Positions 52,766-63,315 of a DNA stretch of 64,000 nucleotides are shown in pieces. The position numbers were made by a program, and so were the translations under genes. How positions within the stretch are numbered: position 1 is the stretch's first letter; each line of letters starts with the position of its first letter. The stretch is from Symbiodinium natans (lineage: Eukaryota > Sar > Dinophyceae > Suessiales > Symbiodiniaceae), in the NCBI GenBank assembly GCA_905221605.1, contig CAJNDS010000036.1, forward strand, positions 374,001-438,000, given 5' to 3'. The notes under the pieces were generated by a model. It worked only from the letters and a program-made list of their open reading frames with translations. It did no database searches and was not told the origin of the DNA.

Positions 52766-53339
52766 AGGGTTTAGGGTTTTGGGTTTAGGGATTAGGGTTT
52801 AGGGTTTAGAGGTTTTTTGCTTCGTAATCCTGGAAAAATTCAAGGTAAACACCACAAACACTGAACCCTGTACCTTAGGGTCGGGAGCCTTCCGGGATTC
52901 TACCGCTTTTCAGGGGATTCTCCCGCTTCTCAGAAAACCCTAAACCCCAACCAAACCCTAAACCCTAAAACCCAAGTTGGAAGCCTCAAAGTCTCTGACA
53001 GGATACTTCGTGGGCTGTTGTACCAAGGTTCGGCGACTGAGGATCTTGGCCGACGCTCCAGCCGCGGATCCTGGGATTTCTTTCGTGAACTTAGGAAAGA
53101 AAGAGTTTTGGGTTTAGGTTTAGGGTTTTGGGACCCCAGCTTTCTAGGAACAACTAAGGAATGCCTCCTTGGAATAATTGGAGCTTACCAGCGAGCGCAA
53201 GCCACCACAGACTGGGGCCAAAGCCCGAAACCCTAGAAATCTATATAAATCACAACCCTTGTCCCAGACACCTTCCAGCTCCCCCGATTCCTAACAGACC
53301 TGGAGGCCCCTCCAGCCCCTAAATCCTAAACTTCCTACC

Positions 53340-53419
53340 CCTAAACCCTAAACCCTAAACCCTAAACCCTGAACCCTAAACCCTAAACCCTAAACCCTAA
53401 ACCCTAAACCCTAAACCCT
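53340..53419. repeat. Telomeric array (CCCTAAA)n
   Basis: About eleven units. Confidence 0.95.
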
Positions 53420-53490
53420 ACACCCCCTAACCCAAACCCTACATGGCCTCCTAAAACAGCAAAAAATGGAGAAAAGGCCACCACAGGCGG

Positions 53491-53547
53491 TCAAGGGCTC
53501 TTCGAGAAGTAGACCAGGGTGTACCGCCGGCCCTTGAAAGGAAGAAC
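53491..53547 (-). CDS. Terminal exon of the oxygenase-like gene
   Basis: Acceptor GGCCCAG|GTT, then VLPFKGRRYTLVYFSKSP and TGA. Phase 0. Confidence 0.8.
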   Translation of the reverse strand, partial: VLPFKGRRYTLVYFSKSP

Positions 53548-56500
53548 CTGGGCCCGTGCGGGGTTTAGGGTTTAGGGTTTAGGGTCTAGGGGTCAGGGGT
53601 TAGGGGCTAGGGTTTAGGGTTTAGGGCTTTCGGGTTTAGGGTGACTCTTACTAGAAGGGGAGAACCTGAGCCGTGGGGGGCCCAGAGTTACGCTTTCTTT
53701 CTTATTGGTATGGTTGCCAGACCCAGGAGGGTACCCTACCCTTTTTGGTTTTAAGAGGATTATAAGGGAACCCCAACCCTTAAAAAAAGGAAATAACGGC
53801 CTACTCCCGGTCCTAGGTTGTCATTATGCGTGTTGTTGCTGCTTTGTGTTTTCCTTAACTTGAGGATGTCTAGGGTGTGTTTGCCAGGGACTGATTAGGT
53901 TTTTGTTGCTGCGCCGGTTTGCGTAGAGAGTTTTCCGGGTTTAGGTGCTATGCTTTTGCGTGGTGTTGTGGTGAATTAAGGGCTTCTTGGTTGTTTGTAG
54001 AGGTTTGTTTGGCATTGTCGCCGGCAGGGTGTTCAGCTAGGGAGCGACGCTTCGGGTCCCACTCAGCTGCGAAGACGAACAAAGTTTATTTGGCAATCTT
54101 TACGTCCATGCTGAGTGGTGTTTTGACCGGTACCAACAAGTCGCACAAACCCAAAACTTCCTAAACCCTGAACCCTAAACTTCCTAAACCTGCTAAGCCC
54201 TAAGGTCATTTTGGGGTTTAGGCTCTTGTTAAGGTTCTTCGTGGTGAACGGATCACTGAGTTTGAGGGTTTTGGGATTGAGGGCTTAGGAGCCTAGGGTT
54301 TTAGGGTTTAGGGCTTGCAGGTTTAGGAGCTTAGGGTTTTGGGGTTTAGGACCTTGGGGTTTTCGGGCTTAAGGCGTTTAAAGGAGTGAAGGGGGTCTAG
54401 GGGCTAAGGGCGCGGGGGCCAAGGCTTTAGAAATGAAGGCCACACCTAGAAGGGACCCTTAATCTTACTCCTGTAACCCCTATACATATATATATATATA
54501 TACACCTTTTAGAGTCCCTATATACCACCTAAGTATCCCCCAAATAACCCCAAATAACCCTAAGGTCCCTTGCAAGGGTCCATCCTTGGGAGGGTTAGGG
54601 TTTGAGGTTATAAGGCTTAGGGTTCTAGGGCTTCAGGTAAAACCCTAAACCCTAAACCACTTGTGGCCCGCCTTGTGCGGGAGGTTGCCGTCAAAGCCCA
54701 GCCAGCGCCCTGGGTACGAAGTTGGGTGAACGGGTTCCTAAACTCCAGTATGCTAGAAATTCGGTTTAGGGTTTAGGGTTTAGGGTTTAGGGTTTAGGGT
54801 TTAGGGCTTAGGGCTTAGGGTTTAGGTCATCCAAGAATGCGGTTTAAAAAAGTGATCCTGCCGTAGCCCTACAACCGAAGGGCAAGGCCAACAAAAGGTG
54901 CCACTGGGGTCTGCTGACTTCACCCGAAGGTACTGGGATGGCGTCCTTTTCGTACCGGCTTTTGTAGGCAAGAACATTTTCAAGCTTAGGGCTCAGAGTG
55001 CAGAGTTCAAGGGTTTCGGGTTGAAGAAATATGGGTTTTAGGGTTTTGAATTCAGGATTCCGAGCTTCGAGTTGGGATGTTCCCCTTCATACTAGCAGTC
55101 CTTCATGGGAATTTTATTGGGGTACTATAATCCCGATTAAGGACTGTTAGTATAAGGGGGGGACAATCATCCTAAACCCTAAACCCTAAACCCTAAACCC
55201 TAAACCCTACAAGCTTAGAGTCTGGAGCGCTACGTGAGAGGCAAGCAGACAAGACTTGCGGCCCAAGCGGCCTCGGATATCTGCGACACGCCCACGTTGG
55301 CCATGACTGGCCTTGCTTGTTATCTCCCTGAAACCCTATAAAAACCCCATAAAAAACAGTATATAAACCCCTTTACAAACCCTGTATAGACTTTATAAAC
55401 CCAGAAAAGGCCTATTCAGGGTTTGGGGTGAAGGGTTGAAGGGTCTAAACTCCTAGCCCCTCAACCCCACCCCTATGGCTTGCCCGGAGGTAGAAGCTCC
55501 AGACCCCAAAATCCGCGGAAGCCCCGGAGCCCCAAACGAAGACCTGGACCCCAAAGGCTAGAATAATGCCCGAGTTTAGGGCCCCGGAAAGTTTAGGGTT
55601 TAGGGTCTCCTTTTGCCCGCTATCGCTGGACACCACCTCCTTCCCAAAGGGTCCGTGACATTATATACGTGTAAATCTACTAGGCTGAGTAAGCAAGGGA
55701 TGAAAAGGGCGCCTTTTTCGTTAAAAGGGAATGAGGGCCTACTACGGGTCCTAGTATAGTATATCCTTGCACATTACAAGGGCTCATAAACAGTAGCTTT
55801 TAATTAGGGTCGAATGAAAAACTATATGGGCGAATGGACCCTTCGGGCTTCTTGGCTTTCGGGTTTAGGGTTTGCCTGGCCCAACGTACAAACACACCAC
55901 CCACCGTCTCATGCTCCCATTCGCTGACCCAACGCTGCCTGAACCTGAGCCCAAACCCTTAATACCAAAAACTCTAGATACCTTATATACTCTGAAAGCC
56001 CTAAAACCGAACACCCTAAAACCTTAAACCCCTAACCCCCAATAAATGCCTTAAGCCGGTACGCACGAAATTCTAAAGACCCTAAACACTCTTTAAGAAC
56101 CCTCAAAAGTCATAAACTTTAAACCTGGGGATGTTCCCCCTTATGCTAGCATTCCTTAATCTGGATTATAGTACCCCCAAACCCCAAACCCTAAACCCTA
56201 AACCCTAAACCCTAAACCCTAAACCCTAAACCCTAAACCCTAAACACCACGGCCCGAGGGGCATCGTCCACCCACAGCTGCCCGCCCACGTAGCTTCCCA
56301 GGCCGATGATGCGAGAGTCCCCAGCGTCCTCTTAGCTGTGGACTGAGGGTTTAGGGTTTAGGGTTTAGGGGTTTAGGGGTTTAGTGTTTAGGGTTTAGGG
56401 TTGAGGGGTTTAGGGGTTTAGGGGTTTAGGGGTTTAGGGGTTTGGGGGTTTGGGGGTTTGGGGGTTTGGGGGTTTGGGGGTTTGGGGGTTTGGGGGTTTT

Positions 56501-59500
56501 GCGTGCAGGAGTGCCGGGTTCAGGGGGGTGTACGGGTTTTAAGGAAAAGCTGTCAATACAACTCACAGTCTGCGGGACTTCGATAGTTGAAAGAGCACAA
56601 CATAGAACAATTTCTAAAGCAAAACTTCCAGACCAAGCGTTGGTACTCAGAACCCAAAACCCTGACTCCTAAACCCTAAACCCTACATGGTTTCTTGGGG
56701 CCCTAAGCCCAAAATTCCTGAACCCTAAACCCCAACACACCCACTACCAGCACAGAACACCCCATCGCTGAACTCCGAAGCTTCAGGGAGATCAACACCC
56801 CTCAACTACGGAGTGAACCTGCGACTTTTTGGAGTAGGGTTTAGGGTTCAGGGTTTAAGGTTTAGGGTTTCGGGTTTCGGGTTTCGGGTTTAGGGAACTA
56901 CCTTCTATGGGTTTGTCCGTCCCCTGTTTGGTGTTCCTAAAGTGAGGGCTATGGTAGTTTGAGGTACACTGCTTGGAGGCTCATGGTACTTCACAATCCA
57001 ATACATTCCAATTATAACTGTGCTTATAAACCACTTATAACTACATTAGGGCACTTAAGCGGCTTACAAGTGGGTTATAAGAGAGGGTCCTCTATTTTCG
57101 GAAACGCCCACACAATGTAGGCCAACTGGCAGACAAGGGTGCTTCTTGCGGCTACTATCAAGGGACTAAAGGGGGGAGGGGCCCTTGTAAGGGACCTAAG
57201 GGGTTGTTTAGGGTAAACCTAAACCCGACAAACTACACCCTGGACCTCAAACCCTAAACCCTAAACCCCAAACCCTCAATCTCAAACCCTCCTTCTTGTC
57301 GACGTGCAGCTCTGCAGCGTAGTCCTTGTTCACCTGGCTCCAGAGCCCGCTCATCCTAAAGGACTACAGGGTTTAGGGTTTCGGGTCTAGGGTCTAGGGT
57401 TCAGGGTTTAGGGTTTAGGGTTACAAAAGCTTCCTCTGTTCTGTGTAAGGTTTGGGGTTGAGGGTTTAGGGCTTAGGGTTTTAGGCTTTATGGTTTCAGA
57501 GTTTGCGGGTTTCCACGTAACTTAGAGAGAAAGGGTTTTAGGGTCTAGGGTCTCTTACCTGACCCTCACAAAGGGGAACAAGGGTATTGCCGGGCGTCCT
57601 CGCATTAAACTTGTGTGCCTTTTGCTTCATACGAAGCTCACACAGGGGGGATGGATACAAAATACCTAGCTAGTTCCCTCATCGGGCTGAAGCTCCAGGG
57701 GGTAAAGGGTTAGCTGTTGCAGGGATGGGGTCTCCGAAGCCCAACCCTAAAGCCTAAAGCCCAAACCCTGAACCCTAAACCCTAAACCCTAGACCCTAAA
57801 CCCTAAACCCTAAGCCCCAGACTCAAAAACCTGAAAGCCCGCCTGGATCGAAGTGAAGCGGAAGGAAGGCAGCTCCTTCTTTGCGCGAGCCCTTTGAAGG
57901 GGTTTAGGGTTTAGGGTTTAGGGCCTTTAGGGTTTAGGGTTTAGGGCCTTTAGGGTTTAGGTTTAGCGTTTATAGGGTTTAGGGTTTAAAGTTTAGGTTT
58001 AGGGTTTAGGTTATCTGAAAGTCACTGAAACTTACACCTTTAAGGTTCAGCCAGTAGCTGCAACTCTTTTAGCCGACAGCTCAGTTGTAAAAACATTTTG
58101 GTTCGCAGCTAAACCGTACAGCGGTTCCAAGGGCTTGTGGGGCTGAGGGAATTCAGGTTTGGGATTTGAGGGTGAGATGCTGGACCCTTCATTTCAACTG
58201 TGAACAACCAGGTTCAGGGGTCTAGGGCTGTAAACCCTAAACAGGGCAGGACTTCAGACTTGGGACCCTAAACCCTATAAACCCTAAACCGCATCAGTCC
58301 TAAAACCCTCAGTGACGTTGAGAAGGGAACCTACCACCAGGAGGGATCCTGGAAGACGCTTAGGGTTTGGGGTTTAGGGTTCAGGGTGCGGATATTGAGG
58401 TGGCTTCCGAGCGTCGAAAGGTTTAGGGTTTGGGGCTTGGGGTTTGGGGTTTGGGGTTTACGGTTTGGGGTTTCGGGTTTGGGGCTCAGGGTTTGGGTTT
58501 CAGAGTCCTTAACCCTATAAACCCCAAACCCCAAACCCTAGATCAGCCTTAAACCCAAAAGCTCCAAGCTCCAAGCTCTCTAACCCCAAACCTGAAGGTC
58601 TACCCCTCAAGCCCCCACCCCACTCCTGGCGCGCCAATTCGCACAGCAGTCGACAGAGGTTCGGCCTCTTGGGCGCGAAGTTTGGGGTTCAACCTTTAAG
58701 GGTTGCAGGTTTTGCGGCTTAGATTTAGGATTTAGATTGGGATGTTCCCCCTTATACAAACCGTCCTTGATTGATGGGGATTAATACCCCCTATTATAAT
58801 CCCGATTTTTTGTTGTGGGTTTCAATGTTGGCTGTCCTGCGGCCTGGACGATGGCTTTTGGCCGGTGCAGCGATACTAGCTTAATTTTCCTTCCCAGGGT
58901 GTTGCACCAAAGACAGGCGGATTCTCATAGCAGCACTCATTGCGAAAGAGCCGCAAAGACAGAAACAGCAAGTGTCACATTTACACTAGGTTCCAGGCAT
59001 GACTCGATCCTAAACACTAAACACGAGTATTAATGTATTGATATAAATGAACAATTTACAGCTTTTGAGAATATATATATATATATATAGACACACACAC
59101 ACATCTCAAAATACACAGATGTACCGCCGCACCTAAGTCGTACACCAGAAACTCGAAACAGTAACTCCCTGCCACCAAAACTTGAGCACCACTGAGCTTC
59201 CTGGGAACAGTAAAGCACTGATCGATGAACCCTGAACTCCAAACCTACAGACCTATGGTGGCCGTGAGCGCGCTTGGGAATTTCAGGGTTTAGAAACAAT
59301 GCCCAAGAAGAAAAAACCACTGCACGCTTTTAAACCCTGAGATTTGAAGTTTCGAAAAAGGTTTTAGGGTTTAGGGCTAAGGGCTTGGGGTTTAGAATCC
59401 CTAAACCTCCAAGACCCTCTCCTCATACAAGTGTCAAATTCATCCCTCAAAAACCCCAACCCCGAACCCCGACATCCTCCAAACTCCAAGTCCCTACACC

Positions 59501-62500
59501 CTAAACCTTCAACCCTGAACCCTAAGCCCTTTTGGGCTTTGGGTTTTGGGTTTTGGGCCCTCTCAGAGCTTGGAGACACAAAGGTTCTCCCAAGCCTCCA
59601 CACGTCCTAACCTGCTATTTGCCCTAGACCCTAAACGCCCTAAGCCCCAAACCCAAAACCCCAAACCCCAAACCCCAAACCCCAAACCCCAAACCCCAAA
59701 CCCTAAACCCTAAACCCTAAACCCTAGCCCTAAACCCTAAACCCCTCTGGGCCTTGTTCGCGTCTGCCGCGACGGGACAGGGCCTTTGAAGTAGCACTCG
59801 GTCATGCCCAAGCACCTCTGGTGCTGCTTGGCGGGGGGTTCTGAATCCTAAAGGGTTCAGGGTTTAGGGTTTAGGGTTTAGGGTTATAGGGTTTAGGGTT
59901 TCAGGTTTACGGCTTCAATTTTAGGGTTAGGGGTGCGGGATGTAGGGATCCTAGACCCGCAGCCCTAGGCCCTAACCTCCAAGCCCCCATACTTGAAGCA
60001 TTCTACACCCCTCAACCTTAAGCGCTAGATCCAAATCAAGTCCCCAAACCCGTAACCGTAACGTCCCTCAAAAGCCCGAAAGTCCCTGGGCCCTACGATG
60101 CTATATGCCACAACGTACACTCCTCAAACAAGTTCACGCGCTGTACGGTAGGGCACTTTGAACCATCATCGGCGGTTTGCGGCACCCGAATCCTAAACAA
60201 AGAGAACCTTAAACCCAAACCCCGCCCTAGGCGCCTAAACCCTAATCATATCCCAAAACCCCCTTAACCCGCACCTTCTTGTCCGTACCCCAGTAACCTA
60301 GCACCCTTTGCTGCTTGAGTGGCTTAATTTAACAGGGAACCCTAAGCCGCAGAAAACCTGGGGGCTAAGGGCCCAATCTGTGGAACCAAGCCCTTCCCAG
60401 AAGGTCATGCGCACACACCGGCTCAGGCCGAGAAAAACTGCCGTCTCAATCACATCGATGCATCCGAGGCAATGATCTCAATTGGTAGAACAAGACGCAT
60501 TGACCAGGCCTCCCGATGTCACAGACTCAAACCTTGGGGTGCCCGTGGCAGGAGCCAACTGGCACTTTGGCCCATGCGCCCAGCAGGTTGAGAATTGCAT
60601 CTGCGAGCAGGAGCGCCGTCCATGATCTCAGGTGACACAGCCCTTCCGGCCTTTCCAAGCTCTCGAGCGCCCGGTGGGCGAGGCAGCACCGCTCTGCAGT
60701 AGCAGCACCGGCTGGTGCTGGCCTGAACTTGTGCAAACTGAGCCCTAAAGACCTAAAAACCCTAGAAGCCCTGCCCTAAACCCTTAAAGCCCTCAGACCT
60801 AAACCCCCAAACCCTAAAGCCATCCCAACTTATAGTTACCCTAAACCCTAAACCCTAAACCCCAAACCCCAAACCCGAAACCCTAAATCCTAAACCCTAA
60901 ACCCTAAACCCTAGCCCTAAACCCTAAACGACCCTCAGCCTCCTTGCCCCAAGGCGCATCCCCAGGATCTCGGCCTGGGCCCCCTCCCGGCGCACGTTCT
61001 TCCGGGAGCTGGGGGGGAAGGAGATGCTCTCCAGGGCCTGCAGTTTAGGGTTTAGGGCTAGGGTTTAGGGTTTAGGGTTTAGGGTTTAGGGCTTAGGGTT
61101 TAGGGTTTGGGGTTTGGGGTTTAGGGTTTAGGGTTTAGGGTTTAGGGTTTAGGGTTTAGGGTTTAGGGTTTAGGGTTTAGGGTTTAGGGTTTAGGGTTTA
61201 GGCCTTAGGGTTTAGGGCTTAGGGCTTAGGGTTTGGGGTTTAGGGTTTGGGGTTTGGGGTTTTAAGGTTTTTGGGTCCGCCGACCCTGGCGGCGTGTTGG
61301 ATGGGAAAAGGAGGTGAAAACGGGGGGGGGGCGGGGGGGTCGGTGCACAATTTTTTCCTGGAGGACCGTAGCACCCGCACAGCGTAAACAGGCGGTTCAG
61401 GACAGGGGGGTAGGGGCGCCCTCAGCAAAATCAGTGTTTTCGGCACCCCAACCCCCCACACCCCCCCCCCACCCCACACACCCCCCCCCCCCACCGCCCC
61501 CCACCCCCCCCCCCCCCCACCCCCCCCCACCCCCCCCCACCCCCCCTCCCCCCCCCCCCCCCTCCCCCCCCCCCCCCTACCCCCTACCCCACAAAACTCT
61601 GCCGAGCAGGCTGGGACCATGCGAGCGGGCGTACACCTCTCAACTATGCTCCAGCGGGGTCGGCGGCTTGAGCCGGAGGCTCTTAAATTTTAGGGCCGCT
61701 AGCTTCGACCCTAAACCGAAACGGGGTTGCTGCTCGGTAGCTCAATATTAAGTCACCGTAATAAAGATATTTTTACTACATGTTCATAAAATGCTGCGCT
61801 ACCCTAAACCCTAAACCCTGAACTCTAAACCCATCTGACCCCCCAAGATGCCTCCCGGAGGGAGGGAGTATAGTGTGCAAGGGTTTAAGGCTCCAAGGGT
61901 CTAAGGTCTTCAGGGCTTAAGTTGGAGGCTGAATACCCTAGTCCAAGAAAGGTTAACCTTCTATACATCGTAGGATTCTTTAGAACCAAAAAGGCTACAG
62001 GTTGCCTACCCAGTCCATAAGTTAAGATTTGTCGTGTGTAAGGCATATGACATATGAAGTAGGGCTTATATTCTTTGTAACCCCAAAAGGACACCCGACG
62101 TAGACACTCACCATTTTTTTAAAAAGGTACCCGAAATACACTCACCAAAAACAATAATTTAAACCCTGTTTCATATGGCTCGAGGCTCAGGGTTTGGGTC
62201 CCAAGGGTGTAGGGCCCAGCTTCGAATCAGCCCTGCTCTGAGGGGGGGGGAGGGGGTGCGGGGGGCAGTAACACCCGCCGGAAGCAACTAAAAACCCCGA
62301 AGGGTTCGAGGAACCCTACACCCTCTATACGTACTTCTCCAATAACCAAGCGGAACAAAGGTCAAACTTTCTTATTCCCGTTCTTTTTCAGGAAACCCAT
62401 AAAAAAAGTTTAAAGTTCAGCTATTGGCTAAGTAAGTATAAACCCTAAAACCCCTTTCTGGGAACCCTAAACCCGAAACCCGTAAACCCTACACCCTAAA

Positions 62501-62563
62501 CCCTAAAACCCCTTTCAACAGTACGGCCTCAAGGATGGTGGTGCGGTTCTTGCTGTGCTTGTA
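53491..62563 (-). CDS. Multi-exon gene with a 2-oxoglutarate oxygenase-like C-terminus (overall locus)
   Basis: Nine minus-strand exons were recovered from 62563 to a TGA at 53493-53491. The C-terminal part reads, in pieces, FRFTSIQ, VNKDYAAELHVDKK, RIIGLGSYVGGQLWV, RWLGFDGNLPHK and VLPFKGRRYTLVYF. The HxD (HVD), the later H in LPHK and an R in RRYT have the order and spacing of the iron- and 2-oxoglutarate-binding residues of double-stranded beta-helix oxygenases. That enzyme call is inference from pattern only. I recall similar serial repeats of this protein type in dinoflagellate genomes but cannot name the family. Seven of eight junctions close in phase without extra sequence; between 56251 and 54709 at least one more exon is required. 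The true 5' end may lie beyond the window. Confidence 0.7.
54433..54590. repeat. Foldback element family D, copy 3
   Basis: GGGACCCTTAATCTTACTCC, (TA)n core, TAGAGTCCCTATATACC, then CTAAGGTCCCTTGCAAGGGT. Confidence 0.6.
54672..54709 (-). CDS. Oxygenase-like gene exon with distal His
   Basis: Acceptor TACCCAG|GG, then RWLGFDGNLPHK and a GC donor AAG|GCGG. It joins in phase 0 to the terminal exon (LPHK|VLPF). Confidence 0.8.
55072..55170. repeat. Foldback element family A, copy 8
   Basis: TTGGGATGTTCCCCTTCATA, with CTAGCAGTCCTTCAT facing AAGGACTGTTAGTATAAGGG. Confidence 0.8.
56128..56175. repeat. Foldback element family A, copy 9, half element
   Basis: GGGATGTTCCCCCTTATGCT through GGATTATAGTACCCCC, then an abrupt change into a CCCTAAA array. 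The right arm is missing. Confidence 0.7.
56251..56328 (-). CDS. Oxygenase-like gene exon, GGQLWV strand
   Basis: Acceptor CTAAGAG|GAC, then DAGDSRIIGLGSYVGGQLWV and DDAPRA to a GT donor. Confidence 0.75.
56359..56500. repeat. Variant array, 8-mers TTTAGGGG then TTTGGGGG
   Basis: GGGGTTTA units change into GGGGGTTT units, a directional variant gradient. Confidence 0.9.
57292..57333 (-). CDS. Oxygenase-like gene exon with HxD
   Basis: Acceptor GAGCCAG|GTG, then VNKDYAAELHVDKK and a GA donor AAG|GAGG. 42 nt, phase 0 at both ends. Confidence 0.8.
57843..57875 (-). CDS. Oxygenase-like gene exon
   Basis: Acceptor AAAGAAG|GAG, then ELPSFRFTSIQ and a GC donor CCAG|GCGG. 33 nt; joins SIQ|VNK. Confidence 0.75.
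58626..58665 (-). CDS. Oxygenase-like gene exon
   Basis: Acceptor CAAGAG|G, then PNLCRLLCELARQ and a GA donor. 40 nt; its first base completes an Arg with the upstream exon. Confidence 0.7.
58738..58805. repeat. Foldback element family A, copy 10, truncated
   Basis: TTGGGATGTTCCCCCTTATA through CCTATTATAATCCCGATT. The right arm is lost. Confidence 0.65.
59073..59104. repeat. (AT)n(AC)n microsatellite
   Basis: ATATATAT followed by ACACACACAC. Confidence 0.9.
59648..59702. repeat. Variant array, CCCCAAA
   Basis: About seven CCCCAAA units (TTTGGGG on the other strand) passing into CCCTAAA. Confidence 0.9.
59753..59823 (-). CDS. Oxygenase-like gene exon
   Basis: Acceptor AAGCAG|CAC, then HQRCLGMTECYFKGPVPSRQ and TRT to a GC donor ACAAG|GCCC. 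71 nt; joins in phase to PNLCRLL. Confidence 0.7.
60948..61037 (-). CDS. Oxygenase-like gene exon
   Basis: Acceptor ACTGCAG|GCC, then ALESISFPPSSRKNVRREGA and QAEILGMRLG to a GC donor. 90 nt, phase 0. Confidence 0.65.
61048..61205. repeat. Telomeric array (TTTAGGG)n
   Basis: About twenty units with a few TTTGGGG and CTTAGGG variants, starting within 15 bp of the exon acceptor. Confidence 0.95.
61274..61690. repeat. Poly-C-core inverted-repeat element (family E), copy 2
   Basis: Left GGTCCGCCGACCCTGGCGGC and right GGGGTCGGCGGCTTGAGCCG as in 27088-27516. The conserved GCGTAAAC lies near 61381 and the C-rich tract at about 61447-61585. Confidence 0.8.
61741..62520. other. Stretch without a confident gene
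   Basis: A short CCCTAAA block lies at 61800-61832 and a G-run near 62242. Otherwise I see no exon, RNA gene or clear repeat. Confidence 0.45.
62525..62563 (-). CDS. First recovered exon of the oxygenase-like gene
   Basis: Acceptor GGACCAG|TAC, then YKHSKNRTTILEA and a GT donor GCC|GTAC. 39 nt, phase 0, joins to ALESIS. Confidence 0.55.
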
Positions 62564-62817
62564 CTGGTCCTTTGGGGTTCAGGGCAAGGGGCTCTTACCC
62601 TAAACCCTAAACCCTAAACCCTAACCCTAAACCCTAAACCCAAATATACCCTGAACCCTGAGGTTCAGCTCAGGGTTCCTAAGCCCCAAAACCCAAAACC
62701 CTAAACCTTGAAACTTACGGGGCAGGGCCTGACAGGGTCGGCACCAGTGCCCGAAGGGTGCGGGTTCGGTGAGCTGAAAGGGCTTCTAGGGTTTATAAGA
62801 ATTAAGGGTTTAGGGTT

Positions 62818-62956
62818 TGTTTGGAGGTTCGGGGGTAATTCTAAGTGCGGGGTTAGAAGTAAGGTAGCTATAGCTATGACTGGTTATAACCTCTTTTTGG
62901 TTACTTATAACCCTACTTATAGCTACCCATGAACCTTCAAGATCCTTCAAGTAGGG
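62818..62956. repeat. Palindromic element family B, copy 10
   Basis: TTTGGAGGTTCGGGGGTAAT pairs with CTACCCATGAACCTTCAAG. Central ATAACCTCT/GACTGGTTATAA. Confidence 0.7.
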
Positions 62957-63315
62957 TTTGAGAGCCCAGGGGCCTGGAGGTTTAGGGGGTTTGGGGGCTT
63001 TGGGGCTTTTAGCGTTTTAGGGCTTGCGGTGTTGGCCAAGGGTTGGGGGGCTTCAAGCTTTCAGCGTCTCGCGTCAGGGCTTTAGCGCGTCAAGGTCCTG
63101 GGCTTGCGGGCCACGACGCAAGTATCTTCCAGTATACTTGGGGTTTAGGGTTTAGGGTGCAGGGTCCAGGGTCTATAGGGTTTAGGGTTCAGGTTTAGTG
63201 TTACGCATAGCCGATTCCAAATGTCCCAGCGCTAGATTTCAACCCCTAAGCTTTATACAGTCCAACGAGGATTCGCGTTGAGGGCGTCTAGGCAGGACGC
63301 AGGAAACCTTGCTGT

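Noticed and set aside
61314-61751. 145-codon proline-rich ORF
   Set aside because: It overlaps the poly-C core of family E copy 2; a repeat translation.
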